This document shows, piece after piece, positions 44,541 to 51,962 of a stretch of DNA of 64,000 nucleotides (positions are counted from its first letter, which is position 1; each line of letters begins with the position of its first letter). The stretch comes from Flavitalea plasmicola (GTDB taxonomy: Bacteria > Bacteroidota > Bacteroidia > Chitinophagales > Chitinophagaceae), in the NCBI RefSeq assembly GCF_030546645.1, contig NZ_JAUOTO010000001.1, positions 853,501-917,500 on the forward strand, given 5' to 3'. Made by a program: the position numbers and the translations under genes. The notes beneath the pieces were generated by a model. That model worked only from the letters and a program-made list of their open reading frames with translations. It searched no databases and had not been told where the DNA came from.

Positions 44541-45128
44541 ATGGCGCGCCAGCAACTAGAAATTTGTATTCTTTATTGGTCGAAAAATGGCAGAGAGGTA
44601 AGATTTATTGACATTGTAAAAGATAATGACAGCATAGATATGGACGAATATGCGCCAGAAGCTTTTTGGTCGGCAATGGGAGGTTTTGAAGTCACACTTA
44701 ACAGATACAAAACTATTTTTCACAGTTCAGACTTCCACTATTTAGTTAAGGTGACAAACTTTCTGATTCATTCTCTATACTGGATAAAAGGAAGAACCTC
44801 TGATTGGTTTGATAAAGACGAAGCTTTTCCGAATGACGTTATAGTAAAATCAACCGGCAACAATCTAATCCGCCTACATTCAATAGACGATAAAGAAATT
44901 AGTTTTTCTTACACGTCATCAAAAGACATACTTATTTCAGAGCGAGGTGAAAGATTTTTTGAGCAAGTTATATTGGATAAACAAGAATGGTTTAAACAAA
45001 CTGATATTGCTTTAAAGGAGTATTTTGACACGTTGATTAATATTATAAATAGAAATGAAAGTACTGAAATCAACAAACTGATGTTAGAGTATTATGATGT
45101 TTGGGAAGCAATCTCTAACATTGAATAA
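44541..45128 (+). CDS. Hypothetical protein, AT-rich
   Basis: This is a 195-residue soluble protein with no signal peptide or TM helix and no family I recognise. Predominantly helical and acidic near the C terminus (EWFKQTDIALKEYFDTLINIINRNESTEINKLMLEYYDVWEAI). The nucleotide composition is AT-richer than in neighbouring units. It is the only intact gene in the unit between tail C and tail D. A strong hairpin follows. Confidence 0.6.
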   Translation: MARQQLEICILYWSKNGREVRFIDIVKDNDSIDMDEYAPEAFWSAMGGFEVTLNRYKTIFHSSDFHYLVKVTNFLIHSLYWIKGRTSDWFDKDEAFPNDVIVKSTGNNLIRLHSIDDKEISFSYTSSKDILISERGERFFEQVILDKQEWFKQTDIALKEYFDTLINIINRNESTEINKLMLEYYDVWEAISNIE

Positions 45129-45159
45129 AAAAGATTAGGAATCAACCTGAATCAAATAA

Positions 45160-45188
45160 AAAGCCCTGCAAAGAATTTGCAGGGCTTT
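45160..45188. terminator. Bidirectional hairpin terminator before tail copy D
   Basis: AAAGCCCTGCAAA / TTTGCAGGGCTTT, a perfect 13-bp stem with a 3-nt loop (GAA), ends 11 bp before the tail. Confidence 0.8.
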
Positions 45189-45199
45189 GACGGTAGTAA

Positions 45200-45240
45200 G
45201 TATCGCGTAGGGGAATCGAATCGGCCCTCCCCATTTTCGA
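45200..45240 (-). repeat. Displaced tRNA-Glu tail copy D
   Basis: GTATCGCGTAGGGGAATCGA (one C to T change) is followed by TCGGCCCTCCCCATTTTCGA. No arm-type repeats follow; the serine hydrolase gene ends 20 bp further right. Confidence 0.75.
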
Positions 45241-45259
45241 AAATATTATTCATTGGTTC

Positions 45260-46444
45260 TTAATTCTTTTCCAACCAGGATATGAGTTGGTAACCTTCAT
45301 TGTCTACAATGATGCCGCAATTTGAAAGGATGACTACCGCGAACTTTTTTTGCGGATCGATTGCCAGGAAGGTGGCGAACCCCCCTGTACCGCCGTTATG
45401 AAAAAGGATATCATTGCCTTCCCAGCGCTGATAGAACCAGCCTAGGCCGATACGGTTACCACCATTTTCGAAGGTGATCGACTTGGTGAGTGCCATGGCT
45501 TTTTTTATCGACGCCGGTGGATTCGCCTGATCCATTTCAGCGGCGGCGTATTTGAGCATATCCCGTGCCGTGCTGCGAATGGCCCCGGCGCCGGCAAAGG
45601 GGGGCGTTAGGTTCCAAGGGCCATTATATTCCCCCTGCTGATCATAGCCGGTGGCGAAATGGGCAGAATCCTTTTTCCGGAGATTTACACGGGTGTCCTT
45701 CATCCCCAATGGTCGGGTTAGGTTGACGAAGAGTAATTGCTCATAGGTTTTCTTGTATTCTTTTTGAAGGATAGTGCCGAGAAGGCCAACTGCGAAATTG
45801 GAATACTCCAGTTTGCTGCCGGGCTTGCGAATTAGGATAAGATCATGCAAAGAGCTATAGAGGTCGTGGAGCGTATAAGTTGCATAGGGGTCTTTCTCAT
45901 TTTTTATCGTCGAATGGAAATTTGCTGGCATCCGGGGAAAACTGCTGGTGTGGTTGGCGAGGGTGAGAATGGTCACCGGTTGACCCTCAAATTCGAGTCG
46001 TGGGATCGAATCGGGCAGGTATTTATTTATGGGATCATCTAGTTTTATCTTTCCCTCGCCAATGGCGAGAGCGAGGATGGTGGCGGTGAAGGTTTTTGTG
46101 ACGGAACCGATCTCGAAAATGGTGCTGGGATCAGGGACGATGTTGTTCCCTTTTGTGGTTTCGCCGTACCCGTAAAACGAGGCCTTGCCGTTTTTGAGGA
46201 TGCCAATGCTGAGGCCTACCGGCAGTCGCCGCTGGAAATAATGGAGGGCTGCCGAATCTACTTTTTTATCCAGCGCGGTAATCTTCGGATTATTGCTGGG
46301 AATGCCGTCCGACTTTTTCGTTGTGTCTTCGGGAGATCCGAACGCAAAGACTTCAGGTTCGCTGTTTTCTTTGTATCCGAGTTGGCCGTGGGCTACGGCA
46401 ATCATTGCAAACGACGATATGAGGATCAATAACGCCTTTTTCAT
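45260..46444 (-). CDS. Class C beta-lactamase-like serine hydrolase
   Basis: This is a 394-residue exported hydrolase (signal peptide MKKALLILISSFAMIAVAHGQ). The start ATG at 46444 is preferred over the frame start at 46483 because it begins this signal. Catalytic motifs are SVTK (114-117), YSN (214-216) and HNGGTGG near the C terminus, the usual SxxK/YxN/HxG set of the serine beta-lactamase/penicillin-recognising fold. Similar Bacteroidota enzymes are esterases or D-aminopeptidase-like rather than drug-resistance enzymes. It sits alone on the minus strand of the unit between tails D and E. Confidence 0.92.
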   Translation of the reverse strand: MKKALLILISSFAMIAVAHGQLGYKENSEPEVFAFGSPEDTTKKSDGIPSNNPKITALDKKVDSAALHYFQRRLPVGLSIGILKNGKASFYGYGETTKGNNIVPDPSTIFEIGSVTKTFTATILALAIGEGKIKLDDPINKYLPDSIPRLEFEGQPVTILTLANHTSSFPRMPANFHSTIKNEKDPYATYTLHDLYSSLHDLILIRKPGSKLEYSNFAVGLLGTILQKEYKKTYEQLLFVNLTRPLGMKDTRVNLRKKDSAHFATGYDQQGEYNGPWNLTPPFAGAGAIRSTARDMLKYAAAEMDQANPPASIKKAMALTKSITFENGGNRIGLGWFYQRWEGNDILFHNGGTGGFATFLAIDPQKKFAVVILSNCGIIVDNEGYQLISWLEKN

Positions 46445-46824
46445 GGAAGTCAGTTTATTGAATTTACATAATTTTACCATCATGAATGGACGCTGACTTT
46501 TTTTCTATGCCTGTGTGCCGGTCTCATCGGTGAACGCCTGCCCATTCACTTAGTCAGGATAATGCTATCCTTAGGGGGGCGCTAAGAAGATTAATGCAAT
46601 CTGAAAATGATTGGCAAGTAGTGCAAACGATTTGTATTTACGTCAATTTTCCGATCCAGTTTATGGCTGATCAATCTTCCATCGATCAAGTTATTGGGTA
46701 TTTACGACGTGCATCTTGACGCGACGATGGTGTTGCCGCCGGATGCCCCATTTCCAGACACCAGTAGCTCGCAAATCTTCTTCAATACAAGCTGAGCGAG
46801 CCCCTGCTTCTAAAAGAATTTTAA
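46445..46824. other. Gene-free stretch between divergent genes
   Basis: Roughly 380 bases without a supportable gene lie between the divergent serine hydrolase and TlpA-like genes. Promoters for both are expected here, but I found no convincing -33/-7 pair. Confidence 0.5.
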
Positions 46825-46870
46825 AAATTGAAAGATAGTCTTACCTTAATGCGGGGCTATCTTTCAATTT
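46825..46870. promoter_or_regulatory. Perfect 14-bp inverted repeat upstream of the TlpA-like gene
   Basis: AAATTGAAAGATAG and CTATCTTTCAATTT are perfect arms around an 18-nt loop, ending 18 bp before the ATG at 46889. It could fold in the mRNA leader and influence translation, or terminate incoming transcripts. Confidence 0.5.
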
Positions 46871-46888
46871 AGGATTTATTGAAAAACG

Positions 46889-48061
46889 ATGAGCATAAGA
46901 AAAACCATCTTATTAGCAGGTGTAATATTTTTTTCGGTCATAGAAAGTTATGCCCAACGGGCTTTGGCGCGTGCACCGTTTGAGTTTGCCGGAATGATCA
47001 GCGGACGTGATACAGGAATTGTCGTGCTCGAATATAGCGATGTTTCAGCTAAGTGGATTCAGGATACCGCACATTTGGTAAATGGGAAATTCGGTTTTAA
47101 AGGCGAGCTTCAGGGGCCGACACAGGCTTATTTTGTCGGAAATGTGAGGTCGATGAGCATGGATGATCCCAACCGGAAATTGCTATTTCTGGAACCCTGT
47201 AAGATGACAGCCGAGGTGTCCGAAGGTGATTTCCGGCATGCCCGGATAGCTGGATCCCGGACACAGCAAGAGTTTGAAGAATTTAACAACGAAATAGAAC
47301 CCGTAAGCGAAGCTATCGCCGCTATAAAGAGAAGATGGCCAAAGACTGGCAACATGGATACTCGCTCTAAGCAAGTGAAAGGGCAGGATGCAGCGACATT
47401 TGATTCTCTTATAAAGGAAGAGAACCAGATCAAATACAGATTCATTGCCAGTCATACCAATTCATTTGTCAGCCCTTATTTAATGTCATTTTATCGAAAT
47501 GACGGTGTTTTAGAGGATTCCGCGAAGAAGTTGTATAATAGCTTTTCTACGGATGTGAAAAATAGTTATTTTGGACTTGTTGTCCGTGAAAAGATGCAGG
47601 CTCACGAATCTACCCGGGCCAGGTATCCTGCGCCGGCCTTTGTCAGGAGGGATAGCCGGGGTAGCCTCATTCGTTTGTCCTCCTTTAAGGGCAAAAGCTA
47701 TGTGCTGCTGGATTTTTGGGCGAGTTGGTGCCATCCATGCAGGGCTATGAGCCCCCATTTGAGGGAGCTGTATTCTACCTATCATTCTAAAGGTCTTGAA
47801 ATCATCAGCCTATCCGTGGACACTGATCCGGAGAAATGGAAAAGGGCCATTGCAGAGGATAGCACCTGGGGCTGGGCGCAAATTGGAAAATATTTGAATG
47901 AGGGCGCCAAAAGAGATGAAGTTGAACACAATTATGCTGTTATTTCATGGCCAACGCTCATCCTCATCGACAAGCAGGGAAATATTGTAGGTAGATATAC
48001 GGGAGGTGAGGATCTTACGATGGAAGATCTAGATAATAAATTACGGGAAGTATTCAGGTGA
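46889..48061 (+). CDS. TlpA/ResA-type thioredoxin-like protein
   Basis: This is a 390-residue exported protein (signal peptide to about residue 22). A DUF4369-like N-terminal domain and a helical linker precede an AhpC/TSA-type thioredoxin domain with active site CHPC at 281-284 (DFWASWCHPCR), then LEIISLSVDTD and WPTLILIDKQGNIVGRYTG with the conserved cis-Pro region. It is similar in plan to each half of the double protein at 36390 and differs in the redox dipeptide (HP instead of GP). It divides the unit with the serine hydrolase, in divergent orientation. Confidence 0.9.
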   Translation: MSIRKTILLAGVIFFSVIESYAQRALARAPFEFAGMISGRDTGIVVLEYSDVSAKWIQDTAHLVNGKFGFKGELQGPTQAYFVGNVRSMSMDDPNRKLLFLEPCKMTAEVSEGDFRHARIAGSRTQQEFEEFNNEIEPVSEAIAAIKRRWPKTGNMDTRSKQVKGQDAATFDSLIKEENQIKYRFIASHTNSFVSPYLMSFYRNDGVLEDSAKKLYNSFSTDVKNSYFGLVVREKMQAHESTRARYPAPAFVRRDSRGSLIRLSSFKGKSYVLLDFWASWCHPCRAMSPHLRELYSTYHSKGLEIISLSVDTDPEKWKRAIAEDSTWGWAQIGKYLNEGAKRDEVEHNYAVISWPTLILIDKQGNIVGRYTGGEDLTMEDLDNKLREVFR

Positions 48062-48208
48062 TCCGATGCGACGACCTGAATGCTGTACGGTTTCCCGATG
48101 AAACCATTCTCGCCATCTGGCAGGTGGAAATGTAGAGACCCGTCGGGTAATTCGAACACTCTAAGTTATCATAATAGAAAAAGCCGAAAACGCTCGTTTT
48201 TGACCCTT

Positions 48209-48344
48209 GTACCGCGTAGGGGAATCGAATTTTGCCGGTCGCTTGGCCGGAAATTTCGGTTTGGTATTCAATATTTTTGCTTTCATTGCCTTTTGATTTG
48301 ATCGGTAATTTATTTGAAATTTTTGGTCGCTGTTTTGACCACTG
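48209..48344 (-). repeat. Displaced tRNA-Glu tail copy E with arm-type repeats
   Basis: The tail GTACCGCGTAGGGGAATCGA is followed by a conserved block (GGTCGCTTGGCCGGAAATTT, TATTCAATATTT) and, 112 bp from the tail, by the direct repeats TTTTGGTCGCTG (48321-48332) and TTTTGACCACTG (48333-48344). Confidence 0.85.
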
Positions 48345-48429
48345 AAAATTTACTATTTGTGCGTTTACAGGGTTGATATCTGTTCAAAGGGGTCCGGGGG
48401 AAGTGGCATATATTTTGAAGTTTTTTTGT

Positions 48430-48921
48430 ATGAAAATACAAACTTGGCTGGTCTTTACTATCCTGATTGGAATAGTGAGCGGCTGCAAATCAGGTATTAT
48501 GCAAAAAGAAGATACGGCCGGGAACAAGGCGTTTGTGTTAGAAATGATCGGTCAAAAGAAGCAACTGACGGACTATCCGGAGAGGGCAAGTGATTCGATG
48601 GTAGTGTACGAACCTTCCTCCCTACCGTTCGGCGGTATTTATCGGGGAATGAAGGCATTTGAGCAGTTCTATCCCAAAGTGAGAGAGTTTTATGATTTCA
48701 AACACTTCGATCTTTTGAATGTTTATGCTGACGAAGACAAGGTGTTTGCGATCAGCAAGGCGGCGATCGCCAACAGCGATGGAAACATTCTTCTCAATGA
48801 GCAATTCACTTTTAGAGAAGGAAAGATTGTGGAGGTGCGGCTATACATCTATGATTACGAAGGCCAGCCTATCCATAAACTGATCGAACAGGCAGGTCAA
48901 GCCAGCCGTAAAAGAAGCTGA
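48430..48921 (+). CDS. NTF2-like (SnoaL-type) lipoprotein
   Basis: This is a 163-residue lipoprotein. The ATG at 48430 gives a signal peptide ending in the lipobox IVSGC (Cys18), while the frame opens earlier at 48373. The mature region is a single NTF2/SnoaL-like domain: FGGIYRGMKAFEQFYPKVREFYDFKHFDLLNVYADEDKVFAISKAAI...LNEQFTFREGKIVEVRLYIYD. No catalytic role is assigned. It is the only intact gene in the unit between tails E and F. Confidence 0.82.
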   Translation: MKIQTWLVFTILIGIVSGCKSGIMQKEDTAGNKAFVLEMIGQKKQLTDYPERASDSMVVYEPSSLPFGGIYRGMKAFEQFYPKVREFYDFKHFDLLNVYADEDKVFAISKAAIANSDGNILLNEQFTFREGKIVEVRLYIYDYEGQPIHKLIEQAGQASRKRS

Positions 48922-48930
48922 CTGAGCCAG

Positions 48931-49065
48931 TCAATAAATACCTAAATACCTGCTGGATTTAATGGTCAACACTTCGCCTCCCGAACTTACCTTACGAATG
49001 CGGTCTCCCTCCGACAGTAATATATTTCCTTCCTTACCTATCACCATGTCGTAGATATAATGGAA
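48931..49065 (-). pseudogene. NHL-repeat protein remnant
   Basis: On the minus strand a short frame reads YIYDMVIGKEGNILLSEGDR followed by IRKVSSGGEVLTI and ends at a stop, a single NHL-type repeat of the GNIYVxD...NRIRKVxxxG type. Stops flank it on both sides, so no intact gene remains. Confidence 0.5.
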
Positions 49066-49156
49066 TTAAGCTATACCTCTGTTGTCCGGCGAAGTCATTT
49101 AATTTTACCAATAAAAAAAAGCCCCGGTTTTAAATCGGAGCTTCGATGCTAAACTT

Positions 49157-49291
49157 GTACCGCGTAGGGGAATCGAATTGAACTAGTCGCTTGGCTGGAA
49201 ATTTCGGTATTGATATTCAATGTTTCAGATTTCATAATTTTCTAGCCTGATCAGTGTTTTATTCGATTTTTGGTCACTGTTTTGACGACTG
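49157..49291 (-). repeat. Displaced tRNA-Glu tail copy F with arm-type repeats
   Basis: The tail GTACCGCGTAGGGGAATCGA is followed by AGTCGCTTGGCTGGAAATTT and TTGATATTCAATGTTT, then the direct repeats TTTTTGGTCACTG (49267-49279) and TTTTGACGACTG (49280-49291), 110 bp from the tail. A weak hairpin with an A-rich end (49122-49142) precedes the tail. Confidence 0.85.
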
Positions 49292-49407
49292 TTTCGAAGC
49301 CATCCAATTTACTGCAATTCGGATTAAAGGACTGGTTTGCAGAGGGCTTGTAAAGAGCTTTTTAATTCATTGATAACTAGACAATTCCATGGCAATAAAA
49401 AAATATG

Positions 49408-49438
49408 TTGACACGTGACACGTTTCACGTTACATTTG
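49408..49438 (+). promoter_or_regulatory. higBA promoter with internal palindromic operator
   Basis: TTG (49408-49410) and TACATTTG (49431-49438) are a Bacteroidota -33/-7 pair with a 20-bp spacer. The inverted repeat ACGTGA / TCACGT (49413-49430) sits exactly between the two boxes, as expected for autorepression by the HigA antitoxin. Confidence 0.75.
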
Positions 49439-49442
49439 TACT

Positions 49443-49721
49443 ATGATTGCAAGCTTTCAGCACAAGGGTTTGAAGCTGTTCTACGACAAAGGCAATGCAT
49501 CGAAGCTTCAAGCAGCGCATGTGGCGAAAATCCGGCTGATCCTGACCCGTCTTGATGCGGCCAAGAACATTGCCGATATGAATGTGCCTGGTTATGGCTT
49601 GCACCAGTTGACAGGGAATTTGGCGGGTTGTTGGGCTGTGAAAGTGAGCGGGAATTACCGGATCATTTTCCGGTTTATTGGAGAGGACGCCCATGATGCT
49701 GATTATTTGGATTATCATTAA
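49443..49721 (+). CDS. higB: HigB-like type II toxin (RelE-superfamily mRNA interferase)
   Basis: This is a 92-residue RelE/ParE-fold toxin. Characteristic features are the start FQHKGLKLFYDKGNASKL, the LTGNLAGCWAVKVSGNYRI central strand and FIGEDAHDADYLDYH at the C terminus, as in HigB. Members cleave mRNA on the ribosome. The toxin-first order and the antitoxin 14 bp downstream are the HigBA arrangement. It has its own promoter and so would be expressed after insertion anywhere. Confidence 0.92.
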   Translation: MIASFQHKGLKLFYDKGNASKLQAAHVAKIRLILTRLDAAKNIADMNVPGYGLHQLTGNLAGCWAVKVSGNYRIIFRFIGEDAHDADYLDYH

Positions 49722-49735
49722 AAGGAGGATAAATT

Positions 49736-50050
49736 ATGGCTATGTATGATCCTGCCCATCCGGGCGAACTGATTCGCGAGACCATCGAAGGCTTGCGCGA
49801 GGAAATAGGTAAAAGCCTGACTATTGAGGAAGTGGCCAAGGGACTAAAGACTACTCGCAAAACCCTTTCGGCAATTATCAACGGCAAGCAGGGCATTACG
49901 CCCGAAATGGCCCTGAAACTGGCGAAAGCGTTTAACACCTCGCCGGAGTTCTGGATGCACGCACAGGAAAACTATGACCTTGCACAAGCTCGAAAAAATA
50001 CTAGCGTCAAAGATGTACGCGTTTTTTGGAAACACAGAGCAGCGGTATAA
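49736..50050 (+). CDS. higA: HigA-like antitoxin (XRE-family HTH)
   Basis: This is a 104-residue antitoxin with the usual start YDPAHPGELIRETIEGL and an XRE helix-turn-helix (TIEEVAKGLKTTRKTLSAIINGKQGITPEMALKLAKAF) followed by NTSPEFWMHAQENYDLAQARK. It neutralises HigB and, with it, represses the operon through the palindrome inside the promoter at 49413-49430. The short tail past the HTH matches normal family length, so the pair looks intact. Confidence 0.93.
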   Translation: MAMYDPAHPGELIRETIEGLREEIGKSLTIEEVAKGLKTTRKTLSAIINGKQGITPEMALKLAKAFNTSPEFWMHAQENYDLAQARKNTSVKDVRVFWKHRAAV

Positions 50051-50136
50051 GTAAGGGCCGCTGTCTGAATTAGAGCCTTTAGTGAACGAATCCCAGTTAA
50101 GGAAAGCTATTAGAACGATTTGTTGTAATTTTCTCT

Positions 50137-50943
50137 ATGCCATTACCTGAGTTCAGCCAGGCGCGTTACCTGAGCACGATGATATCGCCGATGACAAACG
50201 TGACCGAAACGGCCGATCCGTCTGTCAATATCTGGCCAGCGGTCCACATGCTGGTGAACACGAATTTGATTCCCTCACTTGTGGTAGAGAAACAACTAAT
50301 CGAAGCAGTATACCGAAACAAAACCGGCACCTACGATCATGTGCTACTTCCAACCAGCCAGTCAAAAATATTCCTATGCATCATTGTGAATAATAATCAA
50401 AAAGAAATCGAGGGCTTTTACGTCTTGGATTTGTCAAAAGAGTATAGCCTGGCGGGAGCAAGAATGGGTCGAGTAGAGAAATTTGCGGGAGACGGAGCAA
50501 CTGCTGACCTACAACTATTATTTGCATCTGGGTATAGCCAGGAAGAGATTGATAGTGCCCTCGAAAACGCCATTGCCTATTCTCAACTGGAAACTGCCGA
50601 ATACCTGCTTTCATTAGGAGCTGACTTCGCCAGCAATGGATACAACGGAGTATATTATGCCGCCTACAATAATGAACTCGAGGGACTTAAATTTGCCATT
50701 TCCAAAGGAGTCGACGTCAATGTTGAGGACGGTATGCCATTAAACGTCGCAGTGGAAACCGCGTGTAATACCAAGAGCAAGGAGATGATCGAGTGGCTCC
50801 TCCAACATGGTGCAGATATCCGGTTATTAACTCCTGGCACGATCGAGCGGGCAATGTCCTGGGGAAACGATGAGTTGAAGGCGATTCTCGGCGTTCGGCA
50901 ACTGGAGTCAAAGCGTTCTCCCTGGTGGAAATTTTGGCAATAA
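50137..50943 (+). CDS. Ankyrin-repeat protein with N-terminal unknown domain
   Basis: This is a 268-residue protein. The first about 120 residues form an unidentified domain (possibly SseB-like, with IPSLVVEKQLIEAVYRNKTGTYDHVLLPTSQSKIFLCIIVNNN). The second half contains two to three ankyrin-like helix-turn-helix repeats (ALENAIAYSQLETAEYLLSLGADFASNGYNGVYYAAYNNELEGLKFAISKGVDVNVEDG, WLLQHGADIRLLTPG). Several in-frame ATGs lie near the start. It shares the unit with higBA. The role is unknown. Confidence 0.75.
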   Translation: MPLPEFSQARYLSTMISPMTNVTETADPSVNIWPAVHMLVNTNLIPSLVVEKQLIEAVYRNKTGTYDHVLLPTSQSKIFLCIIVNNNQKEIEGFYVLDLSKEYSLAGARMGRVEKFAGDGATADLQLLFASGYSQEEIDSALENAIAYSQLETAEYLLSLGADFASNGYNGVYYAAYNNELEGLKFAISKGVDVNVEDGMPLNVAVETACNTKSKEMIEWLLQHGADIRLLTPGTIERAMSWGNDELKAILGVRQLESKRSPWWKFWQ

Positions 50944-50966
50944 CGTTCTGTGTGTCAAAAATCAAA

Positions 50967-50993
50967 AAGCCGAAATCACAAGATTCTGGCTTT
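50967..50993. terminator. Hairpin before tail copy G
   Basis: AAGCC GAAAT / ATTCT GGCTT, an imperfect stem, is followed by a T-rich stretch and lies 14 bp before the tail. Confidence 0.5.
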
Positions 50994-51006
50994 GTTTTAA
51001 AATTTC

Positions 51007-51141
51007 GTACCGCGTAGGGGAATTGAATTGTGCTCCCCGCTTCGCTGAAATTTTTGGTGTTGATATTCAATTTTTTATGTTTCGCGTTTTGTGATTATTT
51101 TGGTTTTTTAGTCACTATTTTGGTCACTATTCTGGTGACTG
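51007..51141 (-). repeat. Displaced tRNA-Glu tail copy G with arm-type repeats
   Basis: The tail GTACCGCGTAGGGGAATTGA (one C to T change) is followed by CCCGCTTCGCTGAAATTTTT, TTGATATTCAATTTTTTATG and then three direct repeats of the pattern TTTTnGTCACTA: TTTTAGTCACTA, TTTTGGTCACTA and TTCTGGTGACTG (about 51106-51141), starting about 100 bp from the tail. Confidence 0.85.
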
Positions 51142-51209
51142 TTTGTGACATTTCCAGCCCAGAGGTGAAGAGAAAGCACATGGTTTTGATGGTGTTGGAC
51201 GATAACTGG

Positions 51210-51854
51210 TTACAGACTAAGCCTACTACTTCTGAAATAAATTCTCATATTATTTCGCAGCTTTTGTCTTGGGAATATTTCGTGTCCGTCTTGTTGGCCG
51301 TTTTCAGCAAAATAGTTGGCACTCTTAAACTCAACGTAGCCATAAATTACCTGAGATTTAGCACTGTCCGGAATTTCTGACAAAACAATTTTTGTGCCTG
51401 TACATGGAACTTGAAGACGGAATACCAAACTATCTTTTTCATTATAAGCAAACTCCGGAAAGTCATCAGAACTCAACATATGATAAAGTGTAGCGTTGTT
51501 TTTGATAATGTCTATTCCAAACCCAATACCACCAAATAAACCAAAAGCGCCGTCAATTGTTAAAGTGTCGTTTTTCCAAAGGTAAAAAGATTTGAAAATT
51601 TGCTTTTTTGAAGAATCTGTTGAACGAAAGATCAAGCTGTCATTTTCAAAAGATTCAACTAACATCGAATTCGCATAAACTTCCATCTTGTTTTTAAACG
51701 CATCAAATTCTTTCGAATCTTCGATGTGCTTTTCAACTTCTGGTTTAATTTTTGGATCAATTGTCAGGCCTTTTATGATGTTAGAATTTTTAGATTGGCT
51801 ACAGTCGGAAAGAATAATGCAAAGAGTAAGTATTGCGATTGGGATTCTCATCAT
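51210..51854 (-). CDS. Hypothetical lipoprotein next to tRNA-Glu
   Basis: This is a 214-residue lipoprotein (lipobox ILSDC, Cys19) with the start ATG at 51854 or 51851. The frame opens at 51941 inside the tRNA terminator, which is rejected. The mature part has no known family (KMEVYANSMLVESFENDSLIFRSTDS, GIGFGIDIIKNNATLYHML). The sequence is AT-rich. It is the only gene of the last unit, between tail G and the intact tRNA. Confidence 0.65.
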   Translation of the reverse strand: MMRIPIAILTLCIILSDCSQSKNSNIIKGLTIDPKIKPEVEKHIEDSKEFDAFKNKMEVYANSMLVESFENDSLIFRSTDSSKKQIFKSFYLWKNDTLTIDGAFGLFGGIGFGIDIIKNNATLYHMLSSDDFPEFAYNEKDSLVFRLQVPCTGTKIVLSEIPDSAKSQVIYGYVEFKSANYFAENGQQDGHEIFPRQKLRNNMRIYFRSSRLSL

Positions 51855-51916
51855 ATTTATTTTAGGCTGCCTGAGTAGCATTACTATACCCTGGATGTAT
51901 GACGGAAGTTTCGGAC

Positions 51917-51957
51917 AAAAAAAAGTGGACATATCGATCAATTTTCGATTTGCCCAC
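51917..51957 (-). terminator. Terminator of tRNA-Glu
   Basis: On the minus strand GTGGGCAAATCG and CGATATGTCCAC (12-bp stem with two mismatched or wobble pairs) are followed by eight T. It begins 5 bp past the 3' end of the tRNA. Confidence 0.8.
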
Positions 51958-51962
51958 TTTCG

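Noticed and set aside
48062..48208. Short minus-strand frame before tail E (ELPDGSLHFHLPDGENGF)
   Set aside because: It may be a gene remnant, but I could not assign it to any family, so it is not listed as a feature.
49408..49438. Promoterless integron-like cassette model for all units
   Set aside because: At least the higBA unit and the DUF4143 unit have their own promoters, and genes point in both directions, so a single external promoter does not fit.
51855..51941. N-terminal extension of the lipoprotein at 51210
   Set aside because: It starts in the tRNA terminator and removes the lipoprotein signal from the N terminus.
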